Both the position numbers and the translations under genes were made by a program. Of a stretch of DNA of 64,000 nt, positions 27,525-37,387 are shown piece after piece (the stretch's first letter is position 1; every line of letters starts with the position of its first letter). The notes under the pieces were generated by a model. The model did not search any database. It was not told where the DNA came from and saw nothing but the letters and a program-made list of their open reading frames with translations. The stretch comes from Cylindrospermum stagnale PCC 7417 (GTDB lineage Bacteria > Cyanobacteriota > Cyanobacteriia > Cyanobacteriales > Nostocaceae), in NCBI RefSeq assembly GCF_000317535.1, contig NC_019757.1:3054501-3118500 (forward strand). The letters are read 5' to 3'.

Positions 27525-28124
27525 CTAGTTTTTGGTAATGGTTAGAGAACCGCCGCTGTTAGAACTCAAAGAACCAAAACTGGGCAGATTTGCAATCAGG
27601 TTTATCCCATCTACATAAACAGTGCCTGTAACACTTGCGTCACGATAGGCACCAACAGAGCGGTATTTTGATTGGTAGCCTGGCCCTTGATAATGGCTGT
27701 GGGAGTTACCACGGAAGGTATCACCCGTACCCGCCCAACTCAAATTCACTGCTGCGGTTTTGTTAACTGCTGTTGAATAATCATAGAGTGTAAAAGTGCC
27801 ACTCAAAGAGGCAGATTGTAGTGAATTGCCAATTGTGAAAGTCGCGTCTTTACTAGAGCCATCCCCATAAGACCCGACTCCGGTGCAGTAGTTATAGTTT
27901 GAATAGTAGAGGTAAGCCTCTTTCTGTGAAGTTGGCGCACCAGGTGCCTCTTTAGTCACATTGTCAAAAGCGTAAACATTAACGTAGGTTGAATTGCAAC
28001 CGTCATATTGGGAAAAAGAGGCTGAAGCGCTCTCCCCCTTGAATTTGTATTGATTAGTGGTAGCGGCAAATGCTGGGGCAGTCAAGCTGAGTAAGGTTAA
28101 AGAAGCGATAATTGCGGCTTTCAT
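27525..28124 (-). CDS. Exported hypothetical protein (199 aa)
   Basis: A Sec signal peptide is clear (MKAAIIASLTLLSLTAPAFA, cleavage after AFA). The mature part is rich in Ser, Tyr, Thr, Gly and Asn, predicted mostly beta, with regularly spaced aromatic residues (YLYYSNYNYC; SHYQGPGYQSKYRSV) and two cysteines that could form a disulfide. No family is recognised. The composition suggests a secreted or surface beta-sandwich protein. It converges with ligA. Confidence 0.6.
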   Translation of the reverse strand: MKAAIIASLTLLSLTAPAFAATTNQYKFKGESASASFSQYDGCNSTYVNVYAFDNVTKEAPGAPTSQKEAYLYYSNYNYCTGVGSYGDGSSKDATFTIGNSLQSASLSGTFTLYDYSTAVNKTAAVNLSWAGTGDTFRGNSHSHYQGPGYQSKYRSVGAYRDASVTGTVYVDGINLIANLPSFGSLSSNSGGSLTITKN

Positions 28125-28313
28125 GTTTTTGATAATTTGTCGTTATGGCTACACAATATATATCTTCTCCAATTTGTTTCTTTATGCAGATTCTCGTAAA
28201 AATTTTTCAGGGGGTCGTTATTGGTATATCCCTAAAAGGGCGGAAGTTTGAGTATTCGTTCGTCGAGAAGACAAAATAAACCTACTATTGTCATCCCCCC
28301 TTAGACAGATAAA

Positions 28314-29684
28314 TTAATTATTAGTAGTCAAATAATAATCACCAGGTGTCACAGCAGAAGTAACTTGGGCAACTTGCTGATAAATTGGGATTTCAACCAC
28401 AAATTCTGTTTCTTTTTCTGGTGTTGATTGGTAGTAGAGACTGCCACCATGCTTTTCTACAACAATCTGGTGACTGATAGACAATCCCAATCCGGCTCCT
28501 TTGCCGATAGCTTTAGTTGTAAAGAAGGGGTCAAACAACTGCTCTTTTACTTCTTCACTGATTCCCGAACCATTATCAGCGATGTGGATAGCAACCGATT
28601 CATCTCCTATCATCCTAGTACGAATTTTAATTCGACTTGGTTGCTTCTGAACATCGGCAAATGAACGGTGTTGATTGTATTCATCTAGTGCATCAATGGC
28701 ATTAGAAATAATATTCATAAACACTTGATTTAGTTGTCCTGGATAGCATTCAACTGGTGGCAACTGACAATATTCTCTAACCACTTCGATTCCGGGATGC
28801 TCTAGTTTTGCTTTGAGGCGATAATTCAAAAGGGTGAGTGTACTATTAATAGCTTCATGGATATTAATTGGTTTCATGTCAGCTTCGTAGACACGAGAGA
28901 AAATCCGCATAGACTTGAGGATTTCGCGAATGCGTTGTACACCAACATCCATTGAGTTCAGCAGCTTCAACAAGTCATCCTGGATAAAATCTAAATCAAT
29001 ATTTTCAAGTTCTGCTTGAATTCGCGGGGTAGGATTTGGGAATTCTTCCTGATAGATATGCAGGAGTTGCAACACTTCTTGGTTATATTGACTGGCATGA
29101 ATTAGATTGCCATAAATGAAATTTATAGGGTTATTAATCTCATGAGCAATTCCAGTGACTATTTGTCCTAAACTGGACAGTTTCTCACTTTGAATTAATT
29201 TAATTTGCATCTGTTTCAATTCATCATAAGCAAGGCTTACTTCGCCAACTTTTTGCGTTAAAAGTAGATTTTTTTGCTCTAATTTTTCTGCTAAATCATG
29301 CAGCTTTAAGTGCAATTGAACCCGTGATAGCACTTCCTCTTGCTGGAAGGGCTTGGTAATATAGTCAACCGCGCCTGTCTGAAATCCTTTGACCTTATTA
29401 GCAGTGTCGGAAAGTGCCGTCATAAAGATGACAGGAATATCTTTAGTTGCCGGATTTGCCTTTAATTGACTACAGGTTTCAAATCCATCCATCTCTGGCA
29501 TCATCACATCCAACAAAATTAAATTTGGTAGAGCATATTCGACCCTTTCCAGCGCTACTTTTCCAGATTTGGCTACCCATACTTCTAACCCAGCTAAATC
29601 GAGGGCATCAGATAAGACACTTAAATTTGCCGGATTATCATCAACAATCAGAACTGTTGCCATTTGCTCAGTTATCAGATTCAT
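28314..29684 (-). CDS. Response-regulator/histidine-kinase hybrid (REC-HisKA-HATPase)
   Basis: About 456 residues from the ATG at 29684. An N-terminal receiver domain (ATVLIVDDN, phospho-acceptor Asp in LILLDVMMPEMDG, Lys in YITKPF) leads through a coiled coil (about 130-180) to a HisKA domain with the phosphorylated His in ATGIAHEINNPINF-type sequence and an HATPase domain (DNGSGIS; GLGLSISHQIV). This order, receiver first, is common in cyanobacterial sensor proteins of phosphorelays. An in-frame GTG at 29726 is an alternative start. It lies 60 bp downstream of the PAS-rich kinase, same strand, so the two probably act together. Confidence 0.85.
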   Translation of the reverse strand: MNLITEQMATVLIVDDNPANLSVLSDALDLAGLEVWVAKSGKVALERVEYALPNLILLDVMMPEMDGFETCSQLKANPATKDIPVIFMTALSDTANKVKGFQTGAVDYITKPFQQEEVLSRVQLHLKLHDLAEKLEQKNLLLTQKVGEVSLAYDELKQMQIKLIQSEKLSSLGQIVTGIAHEINNPINFIYGNLIHASQYNQEVLQLLHIYQEEFPNPTPRIQAELENIDLDFIQDDLLKLLNSMDVGVQRIREILKSMRIFSRVYEADMKPINIHEAINSTLTLLNYRLKAKLEHPGIEVVREYCQLPPVECYPGQLNQVFMNIISNAIDALDEYNQHRSFADVQKQPSRIKIRTRMIGDESVAIHIADNGSGISEEVKEQLFDPFFTTKAIGKGAGLGLSISHQIVVEKHGGSLYYQSTPEKETEFVVEIPIYQQVAQVTSAVTPGDYYLTTNN

Positions 29685-29746
29685 AAAGTTTTGTGGGATG
29701 TGTAGAAACCAGTCGCCTTTTGGCACGGGAGGAAATTCGATAGTAC

Positions 29747-32700
29747 TTACTTGTAAGATTGAATGAGTGCTAGAATTTCTTGGTCTTGGAAACCTTTTGC
29801 CAGTTGGTGCAATTTTTTCGCAAAGGGGATGTATTTTTCATCCATTTGTTCAAGCCATGCTGCTTGTTTAATAATTCCTTTGAAGTTGCCTTTCATAACT
29901 AACTTGTACAATTTTTCCATTTCTGCTGTAGATGGAGCAACTAGCCCAGCATCGTCTCCTGCTGGCTGGCTGACAGTGTTTTTCTCTTCATAAAGCCACT
30001 CCAGTTGAAGAAGTTTCCGCAATTTCTGAAACAGAACGATCGCCTCTACAGGTTTGGAAAGAAAATCATCTCCTCCTACTTCCAAGCTGCGATGTTGATC
30101 AGTTTCAAACACGCTTGCTGACGAAACAATGATGGCGATATTTTTGAAGGCTTCTGAGGAGCGAATGCGCTTGATGAGAGCGAATCCATCAATTTTTGGC
30201 ATCAGTATGTCGGTAATCACAAGATCTGGCTGAATTTCGGCAAGTTTCTGCCAGCCTTCTTGTCCGTCGTTAGCTTCAGCAACATCAAAGCCGATGGGAC
30301 TGAGTAAATTAGTGATGACTGAGCGATTTGCCCATTTGTCATCAATGACGAGAATCTTTGGTCGGCGGTCTTTGATGCCGATAATTTGTCCATAATCATC
30401 GGCTTGAGATGTTTTGACCCACTCATCAGCTGGGGGCAGATTGACATCAAACCAGAAAATACTGCCCACACCCAACTCACTCTGCACCTGAATAGTGCTG
30501 CCCATCAACTCGACAATTCTTTGACTAATTGCCAATCCTAAGCCGGTGCCTTCAGTCTGTCGGCGGCTGTCTCCCACTTGCTCAAAGGGTAGAAAAATAG
30601 CTTGGAGTTTATCCTGGGGGATGCCCATCCCTGTGTCGCGGACTTCAAAGCGAATTTTGCCTTCAGCGGCATAGCTAATTGTAAAGTTGACGCCGCCTGC
30701 ATCGGTAAATTTGATGGCATTACTCAGAAGGTTGATTAATACTTGCCGCAGGCGTTTTTCATCGGCACAGATACCGATGGGTAATTCTGAAGCTAATTGA
30801 TGGTCAAACTGAATTTTCTTGAGTTCGGCGCGGATGCGGCACATCTCGGCGACACCTTGCAGAAACGCCGGAAAGTGAAAATCTGTCACCATGAGTTCCA
30901 CTTTTTGGGCTTCGATTTTAGATAAATCTAGGATGTCATTGATTAAAGTCAGCAAATGGGAACCGCACTGGTAAATCACCTCAATGCGCGATCGCTCTTC
31001 TTCGTGCAAGTTTTTAGAACGCTGAAGAACTTGAGCATAGCCCAAGATGCCATTGAGCGGTGTCCGCAATTCATGGCTCATGTTGGCCAGAAATTCGCTT
31101 TTTGCGTAATTTGCTGCTTCCGCTATTTCTTTTGCTTTGGCCAGCGCGATTTCCGCTAGCTTGCTCTCTGTAATGTCGGTATTGATGCCAATCCACTCTC
31201 GGATACTGCCATCGGCAGACAACATCGGCACACCTCGTCCAGTCATGTATCGGTACTCGCCGTCGTAACGGCACACGCGATACTCAATTTGATAAAGTGC
31301 CTTATTAGCAACGGCATTTGACCAAGCCTCTGTGGTGTCAGCTCTATCTTCGGGATGAATTTGATTCAGCCAGCCCAATCCAAAAGATTCCTCAAAAGAC
31401 TGTCCGGTAAATACATTCCATTGAATTTGTTCAGTAACAAATTTGCCTTCTGCATTAGTAGACCAGACAATATTGGTAGTTGCTTCAATCAGCGAGCGAA
31501 ATCGTTCTTCGCTATGTTGAAGCGCTATCTCTGTTTGTTTACGCTCAGTAATATCTCGTGTGGTGGCAATGATGCCGAGAATGTTGCCATCAGCATCTCG
31601 CCAAGGGCCTTTTGTCGTGAGATAGGTGCTGCTGGTAGAAAGATCTTCTTCGTAAGTCTCGGTAATGCCTGTTGTGATAATCTGGCAATCTTTGGCGATG
31701 ATTTCCCGCGCTACCTCAGGCGGAAATACTTCAGCATCGCTTTTGCCGATGATCTCCTCAATTGGCTGGCCAAGAAAGTTTGCCGCGTTAGAGTTGAGGG
31801 CGACGTAACACCCGTCGCCATCTTTAACGACGACAAAGTCTGGTGTACTTTCTAAAATGGAACGCAGTAGCAAGTTGTTTTCGCGCAGGGTTTCTTCAGC
31901 TTTTTGGCGATCGCGTAGCGCCGCTTGCTGTTCGCTAATATCTCTTGTTGTGGCAACGATGCCGAGAATGTTGCCATCAGCATCTCGCCAAGGTGCTTTT
32001 GTAGTGAGAAAAGTGCCGCTGACCTTACCATTAGAGACATCTTCTTCATAAGTCTGGGTAATGCCTGTTGTCATCACCTGGCGGTCTTTTAAGATGATTT
32101 GACGCGCAGCTTCAGGCGGCAGCAGTTCAGAATCATCTTTGCCAATGATTTCCTCAATTGGCTTGCCAAATAAATTTGCCAAATTTAAATTGAGGGCGAC
32201 ATGCCGCCCTTGACAATCTTTAACGACAACAAGGTCTGGTGTACTTTCCAAAATAGAGCGCAATAGCGTGTTGCTTTGGCGTAGGGCTTCTTCAGCTTGT
32301 TTGCGCTGTGTAATATCTTCGCTGAACAGAATGATGCCGCCGATTTCGCCACTGGTGAGATACCAAGGGCGGATTGACCAGCGCACCCACTGGACAAACC
32401 CGTCTGCACGTGGAAACGCATCTTCCTCACGTTGTTCGATTGCCCCTGCTAAACACCGTTGATGAATCTGCTTCCATTCTGGAGGAACGTCAGGAAAGAC
32501 TTCGTAGTGGGACTTGCCGATGATCTCATCCGTCAGATTATACTCTTCTAGCCATTTGTTACTGACAGCAAGATAGCGCATTTCTCGATCAAACATGGCG
32601 ATCGCTACAGGAGCATATTCAATGGCCTGCTGTAAGTATGCTTTGTTCTCACGCAGTTTGCTTTCTGTCTGGTTGCATCCAGTCGTGTCGGTGTTGGCTC

Positions 32701-32860
32701 CCATCCACTCACTCATCTCACCGCTGGACTGTGCTTCGTTTTGTTTGAGAGCATCCTGGGGGTTTGCTTGCTCTGGCGTTTCGCTCATACTTGACCGTTG
32801 CTCATTTGCTTGTGGCTGTAGTCTGGGAATTTCTGGCTGATGATCAATCCTGAATTCCAT
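29747..32860 (-). CDS. Multi-PAS hybrid sensor histidine kinase
   Basis: A 1037-residue cytoplasmic sensor kinase, with no transmembrane segment. Four PAS/PAC modules can be delimited: about 75-190, 200-320, 335-450 and 455-575. The HisKA domain carries the phospho-acceptor His in NMSHELRTPLNG (about 600), then HATPase (NLLSNAIKF; GTGLGLAIS, about 700-815), then a C-terminal receiver (LVITDILMPKIDG, about 840-960). PAS2 and PAS3 are near-identical (both open LLRSILESTPD and end DADGNILGI), so they arose by internal duplication. The N-terminal 60 residues hold a PAC-like tail (WMGANTDTTGCNQTESKL). Ligand and partner are unknown. Same strand as the REC-kinase gene below it. Confidence 0.9.
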   Translation of the reverse strand: MEFRIDHQPEIPRLQPQANEQRSSMSETPEQANPQDALKQNEAQSSGEMSEWMGANTDTTGCNQTESKLRENKAYLQQAIEYAPVAIAMFDREMRYLAVSNKWLEEYNLTDEIIGKSHYEVFPDVPPEWKQIHQRCLAGAIEQREEDAFPRADGFVQWVRWSIRPWYLTSGEIGGIILFSEDITQRKQAEEALRQSNTLLRSILESTPDLVVVKDCQGRHVALNLNLANLFGKPIEEIIGKDDSELLPPEAARQIILKDRQVMTTGITQTYEEDVSNGKVSGTFLTTKAPWRDADGNILGIVATTRDISEQQAALRDRQKAEETLRENNLLLRSILESTPDFVVVKDGDGCYVALNSNAANFLGQPIEEIIGKSDAEVFPPEVAREIIAKDCQIITTGITETYEEDLSTSSTYLTTKGPWRDADGNILGIIATTRDITERKQTEIALQHSEERFRSLIEATTNIVWSTNAEGKFVTEQIQWNVFTGQSFEESFGLGWLNQIHPEDRADTTEAWSNAVANKALYQIEYRVCRYDGEYRYMTGRGVPMLSADGSIREWIGINTDITESKLAEIALAKAKEIAEAANYAKSEFLANMSHELRTPLNGILGYAQVLQRSKNLHEEERSRIEVIYQCGSHLLTLINDILDLSKIEAQKVELMVTDFHFPAFLQGVAEMCRIRAELKKIQFDHQLASELPIGICADEKRLRQVLINLLSNAIKFTDAGGVNFTISYAAEGKIRFEVRDTGMGIPQDKLQAIFLPFEQVGDSRRQTEGTGLGLAISQRIVELMGSTIQVQSELGVGSIFWFDVNLPPADEWVKTSQADDYGQIIGIKDRRPKILVIDDKWANRSVITNLLSPIGFDVAEANDGQEGWQKLAEIQPDLVITDILMPKIDGFALIKRIRSSEAFKNIAIIVSSASVFETDQHRSLEVGGDDFLSKPVEAIVLFQKLRKLLQLEWLYEEKNTVSQPAGDDAGLVAPSTAEMEKLYKLVMKGNFKGIIKQAAWLEQMDEKYIPFAKKLHQLAKGFQDQEILALIQSYK

Positions 32861-33267
32861 CGGTATTTCAGGGCTTTTACTGGCTCAAGGGTCCGATTCG
32901 CTGCAAAGGAAGCGATTTGTTGTTTAGGCAGAACCGTCCATATTATATTTGGGTATCGAAAATACATAAATACGTATTTCTCTGTAAATAGGGAAAATAA
33001 TAGTGATCAGTCGATATATTTTTTTCATGCCACTTTTAGGGGGTGGGAAAAAATTTAATCGGTATAAATAATTCGGATTTAATTTTTTGGGGAACCAGCA
33101 ATCTGTAAACTAGGTCAATATTCATGGGATGCTATTAGTGTCTAAGGATACTATATTAGCTTTCTCAAAAGCAATTACCTCCCAGACATTTTCACCTATC
33201 ACAGGTAGGAGATTTTTATCACTGAAAATCTCCGTTTTACAATGCAAAAGTTATCAAGGTTACATTC
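32861..33267. other. Intergenic region upstream of the fasciclin gene
   Basis: About 400 bp between divergent genes. It is AT-rich with no recognised repeat. The last 120 bp hold the promoter of the fasciclin gene; no strong operator was identified. Confidence 0.45.
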
Positions 33268-33834
33268 ATGAAAGCATCTCACCGTTTACTTATTACAACA
33301 GCTGGTATAGCGATCGCCGCAACTGGTCTTTTCGCTAGTTCTCCCTCTTTGGCTAAAAAGAAGCATCAACAAGAAGTTATACAACCTGTCTTAGTTACTC
33401 CAGTAAGTTCTGTAGGTTCAATTGTCGAAGTTGCCAGCACCAGCACTTGCGGCTGCAATACTTTTGTCAACGTTATCCAAAGAGCCGGACTGGTAGAAAC
33501 CCTCTCTAGCAATAGATTATTTACTGTTTTTATCCCCTCTGATGCTGCATTCGCGGCTTTACCACCGGCTACTTTAGAAAAACTGCTCAGACCAGAAAAC
33601 AGACTACTCTTACAGCAAGTTTTGACTTACCACGTTCTTTATGGCTCAATTGATTCTAAAAAAATCAAGCCTGGAAAAATCAAAACTTATGCAGGCGGAC
33701 TGGTGGAAATTAAATTTAAGAAAGGTTATTTTGAAATCGGTAAGGCCAAATTCAAAAAATCCGACCTCAAAGCTAGAAATGGCTATATTCACATCATTGA
33801 TACAGTGTTGATACCTCCTGGTTTGCTGCTGTAG
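33268..33834 (+). CDS. Fasciclin (FAS1) domain protein, exported
   Basis: 188 residues with a signal peptide (about 1-30, LLITTAGIAIAATGLFASSPSLA) and one FAS1 domain (about 60-185). The conserved motifs are TVFIPSDAAFAALP and VLTYHVLYGSI, and the domain ends GYIHIIDTVLIPP, as in the FAS1 H2 region. FAS1 proteins act in cell-surface adhesion. The Cys-Gly-Cys in TSTCGCNTF is unusual for the family. It is followed by a stem at 33868-33910. Confidence 0.88.
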   Translation: MKASHRLLITTAGIAIAATGLFASSPSLAKKKHQQEVIQPVLVTPVSSVGSIVEVASTSTCGCNTFVNVIQRAGLVETLSSNRLFTVFIPSDAAFAALPPATLEKLLRPENRLLLQQVLTYHVLYGSIDSKKIKPGKIKTYAGGLVEIKFKKGYFEIGKAKFKKSDLKARNGYIHIIDTVLIPPGLLL

Positions 33835-33867
33835 TCCCCCTTTAAGAATCTTGAGAGCAACTTAGCA

Positions 33868-33910
33868 TATCCCCCAACGCCCTGCTGAAAAAGATGGGTG
33901 GTGGGGGATA
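33868..33910 (+). terminator. Inverted repeat after the fasciclin gene
   Basis: TATCCCCCA (33868-33876) pairs with TGGGGGATA (33902-33910), followed by GTTGTTCTC. It is consistent with an imperfect Rho-independent terminator, with a weak T-tract. Confidence 0.5.
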
Positions 33911-34056
33911 GTTGTTCTCGCTGCCTTGGGACGGTGTAAAAATACTCAAGACTCCCCTAATCAGTTCAATCAATAGGTTGCAGCGCTCAAGGTACTCCCT
34001 GTTGTAACATATGAGCCGCTACGGTTACAGCAGAAATCATTTATTCATACCACAGT

Positions 34057-34084
34057 GTAGAGACGTTGCATGCAACGTCTCTAC
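34057..34084. repeat. 28-bp perfect palindrome, copy 2
   Basis: Identical to the palindrome at 3229-3256 (half-site GTAGAGACGTTGCA). It lies about 80 bp upstream of the EamA permease start, in otherwise gene-free DNA (33835-34167). Confidence 0.85.
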
Positions 34085-34167
34085 CTACTCGTTAAACACT
34101 TTTGCCAGACGTCTAATAATCCGAAATGTTAAGTATTATTGACGATTGACCCTTGACACTTAATTTA

Positions 34168-35088
34168 ATGATGCATCAAAGTTCCGGTCGCTGGCGTTTA
34201 GGTCTAGCATTATCGCTGGTGACTGTTTTGTTATGGGGGATTCTACCTATTGCTCTAACGGTGGTGCTACAAGCGCTAGATGTCTATACCGTCGTTTGGT
34301 TTCGCTTTTTAGTGGCGTTTACCTTGCTAGCTACGTATTCAGGGATAACTGGAAAGTTACCCACTTTACAACAACTGCGCTCGGCTTCTGGGAAATTATT
34401 AGCGATCGCTATTATCGGTTTAGCAAGTAATTACGTTCTGTTTACCCAAGGTTTAGTGCTAACAGCACCGGCTAACGCTGAGGTGCTGATTCAGTTAGCG
34501 ACTGTTTTATTGGGTTTCGGCGGTTTGGTTGTGTTCAAAGAACGTTATACCCTGAGTCAATGGCTTGGCGTTAGTGTGCTGACTCTGGGGTTCGCTTTAT
34601 TTTTTCATGCACAGCTAACGAATTTAATCACAGCACCTAGTACATATCTTCTTGGCAGTGGTTTGGTTGTACTAGCAGCAGCGGCCTGGGCTATATATGC
34701 TTTGGCCCAAAAGCAGCTATTGCGATCGCTATCTTCATCAAACATCATGCTGATAATGTATGGTGCCTGTGCTTTATTATTCACTCCTTTCGCCAGAGTA
34801 AAAACAATTCTCACCCTTGACACAATACATTTAGGAATGTTAGTTTTTTGTGCCTTAAATACTCTAATTGCCTATGGTGCTTTTGCCGAATCATTACAAC
34901 ATTGGCAAGCGTCACGAGTGAGTGCAGTCTTAACTTTAGCCCCTATTATCACCTTAATTTCAGTTTGGCTGACTTCAGCAATTGCACCTACTTTGCTCCC
35001 CCCAGAACACTTGACTGTAATCGGAATTTTGGGAGCAGTGCTAGTTGTTGCTGGTTCGGGAGCGATTGCTTTAGGAAAATCTGATTAA
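34168..35088 (+). CDS. EamA/DMT-family permease
   Basis: A 306-residue drug/metabolite transporter superfamily permease with ten transmembrane segments in two EamA repeats. The first opens LALSLVTVLLWGILPIAL and the second YLLGSGLVVLAAAAWAIYALAQK. Substrate unknown; family members export amino acids, nucleosides or nucleotide sugars. The ATG at 34168 (MMHQSSGRWR) is chosen because it places basic residues before helix 1; a TTG five codons upstream is possible. It stands alone, not in an operon. Confidence 0.82.
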   Translation: MMHQSSGRWRLGLALSLVTVLLWGILPIALTVVLQALDVYTVVWFRFLVAFTLLATYSGITGKLPTLQQLRSASGKLLAIAIIGLASNYVLFTQGLVLTAPANAEVLIQLATVLLGFGGLVVFKERYTLSQWLGVSVLTLGFALFFHAQLTNLITAPSTYLLGSGLVVLAAAAWAIYALAQKQLLRSLSSSNIMLIMYGACALLFTPFARVKTILTLDTIHLGMLVFCALNTLIAYGAFAESLQHWQASRVSAVLTLAPIITLISVWLTSAIAPTLLPPEHLTVIGILGAVLVVAGSGAIALGKSD

Positions 35089-35422
35089 TCGGAATAATTA
35101 TCAAAATGTCAATCCGATTATTCTCTGGATAAATTTATTTCCGATTCAAAGCTACATTAGAAATACTGAGGTGAGGTAATTTCTTCTTTGTTATACTTTT
35201 AAAGTAAATGCAGCCAAGTTGAGTCAAACTCTTGCCAGGTCGATATTTTGCCTACATGAGTAGCTCTATAGCATTTAAGTTTTGAATTTGTGTCCTAGAA
35301 AAACAAATCTCGAAAAAATTCCATAAAACTGAGGCGAATCATATTAAGTAAATGAACCAGGGTGCTTGAATAACTACCAAAGCCAACGCCTCGCGAAACA
35401 ACACCACTGAAAAAGTTGAGCG
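35089..35422. other. Intergenic region
   Basis: About 330 bp with no supportable gene or repeat. It probably contains the promoter of the DUF1400-type hydrolase gene. Confidence 0.4.
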
Positions 35423-37210
35423 ATGAATAGTTTGTTTGGTAATTGGGCCAGCACCCTGAGAAAAAGTTTGCTATTGCTGGCTCTTTCAATACTGCTGCCA
35501 ATATTAGGTATCAGTAATTCTGTCATGGCAGCAGAGCGAATATATGCATCTTATTCACCCCTAGAGATAGCCTTTCCGGTTAGTATTTTAGAAAACTACG
35601 CAAAAACAGGTGCCATTAATGACGAGTTGAGCAAATATCAACAGTATCTGCCAGCGCCACAACTCCAAGAATTGCGGCGGGTATTACTCCAGCCGGTAAA
35701 AGTTAGTCCAGCAGTGGTTTCGCAATTTCTCTACACAGCGCAAGGAGAATTTTTGCTGCGCCGGTTGGCAAAATTAATTAAAACCCCCTGGAATCAAGCA
35801 GAATCAGGACTTCAGACTTTGCGTTCAGCGTTGATTTTAGCCACTGCGGAACCGGGAGGCTTGACGCTATTGAATCTGTTGCGTAAGTATCCCACCAGCA
35901 GCATTCATCTTGATTTAGTCCATAGCCTGGGAATAGCTGCGGAACTGGAAAACCTGATTAGCGAAACCAGTCGTGCGATCGCATTAGTGATCAAACAGTC
36001 AAATATAGAAGCTGATACCATCCCGTCTGCAAATGTATCCTCATTGCCAGATTTACAGACAGAGGGACAGTTTACAATGGACAAATATCATCTGAAGTTT
36101 TTCGACTCAACGCGCGATCGCCTGTTGTTCACAGATATTTATGTTCCTCATGTCCAAAGTCCCGCACCTGTAATTGTCATTTCTCATGGTTTGGGTTTAG
36201 ACAGCAGCAACTTTCGCTATTTAGCCACTCATCTAGCTTCCCACGGCTTTACTGTCGTTGTTCCCAATCATCCGGGTAGTGATGCTAAACAATTACAATT
36301 GCTGCTGAATGGTAGCGCTAGTGAAGTTGCAGCACCAGAGGAATTTCAAGACCGACCAATGGATGTAAAATACATCCTAGATCAACTTGAGGAGAGCAGC
36401 CAGTCTGATTCCCGGTTTCAAAATCGGTTAAATCTGCAACAAGTTGGCGTATTTGGTCAATCTTTTGGTGGTTACACCGCTTTAGCTCTAGCAGGAGCAG
36501 AAATTAACTTTCAGCAACTAAAGCAAGACTGTCAACCAGAGTCACTGCAAGATACCTGGAATATGTCTTTACTGCTGCAATGTCGCGCTTTAGAATTGAG
36601 CGCAAAGCAGTCTGGTAAAGAGCTTAACTTGCGGGATGAGAGAGTTAAAGCAGCGATCGCCGTTAATCCCATGACAAGCTCTATTTTTGGCAAACTTGGC
36701 TTAAGCCAAATTAAAACTCCCGTGATGCTTGTTGGTAGCAGTGAAGATACTGTAGCACCAGCTTTATACGAACAAATCCTTCCTTTCTCCTGGTTCGCTA
36801 ATGCACACAAATATCTCGTCATCCTAGTTGGTGCAACCCACTTTTCCACCATTGGTAATAGTAACCCTGAGAGTACACAAGTAGCCTTACCTGCGGAGAT
36901 GGTTGGCGATGCTACTCAAGCACGTCGTTACATCAATGTCTTGAGTCTGCCTTTTTTCCAAAGCTATGTGGCGGGAAGATTACAATCCAGTTCCTACCTT
37001 AACGCCGCCTACGCCAAAAGCATTTCTAGTAAATCTCTTGGTTTGAGCATCGTTCAGTCCCTAAGTACCAAAGAATTAGCAGCAGTGCTGAGTGATAATA
37101 TTAACGCCACTAACTCCGCCAGGAAAAAATCCCCCGACATCATAGTTAGATTTGGATTTTGGATATTAGATATCGGTGTTTCCCTATTGCAAGTCACGAT
37201 TTTTTTGTAA
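35423..37210 (+). CDS. Alpha/beta hydrolase with N-terminal DUF1400 domain, exported
   Basis: 595 residues. A signal peptide (about 1-38, LLALSILLPILGISNSVMA) leads into a DUF1400-type region (about 40-190), a cyanobacterial-specific domain found before hydrolases, then an alpha/beta hydrolase fold with nucleophile motif GQSFGGYTAL and an oxyanion HG region (VISHGLGLDSS). The later acid is in VGSSEDTVAP and the His in GATHFSTIG. Likely substrates are esters or lipids in the periplasm. The last 20 residues (VRFGFWILDIGV...) look like a translated heptamer repeat, so the natural end may be near KKSPD and the reading frame runs on. Same strand as truB, 178 bp downstream. Confidence 0.78.
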   Translation: MNSLFGNWASTLRKSLLLLALSILLPILGISNSVMAAERIYASYSPLEIAFPVSILENYAKTGAINDELSKYQQYLPAPQLQELRRVLLQPVKVSPAVVSQFLYTAQGEFLLRRLAKLIKTPWNQAESGLQTLRSALILATAEPGGLTLLNLLRKYPTSSIHLDLVHSLGIAAELENLISETSRAIALVIKQSNIEADTIPSANVSSLPDLQTEGQFTMDKYHLKFFDSTRDRLLFTDIYVPHVQSPAPVIVISHGLGLDSSNFRYLATHLASHGFTVVVPNHPGSDAKQLQLLLNGSASEVAAPEEFQDRPMDVKYILDQLEESSQSDSRFQNRLNLQQVGVFGQSFGGYTALALAGAEINFQQLKQDCQPESLQDTWNMSLLLQCRALELSAKQSGKELNLRDERVKAAIAVNPMTSSIFGKLGLSQIKTPVMLVGSSEDTVAPALYEQILPFSWFANAHKYLVILVGATHFSTIGNSNPESTQVALPAEMVGDATQARRYINVLSLPFFQSYVAGRLQSSSYLNAAYAKSISSKSLGLSIVQSLSTKELAAVLSDNINATNSARKKSPDIIVRFGFWILDIGVSLLQVTIFL

Positions 37211-37387
37211 ATCACACACATACTAATACATCACGGCAGAAATAAATCTAGTATTCAAAATCGCTGAAAGCTTTACACCACAAGCTTTTTAATTTTTAAT
37301 TTCTAATTTTTAATTCTGCAAAGCGGTACTAGCTCCGCTGCGTGAAATAAAATAGGATGTCTGAGGCAATAATAAAAACTCTAAAAT

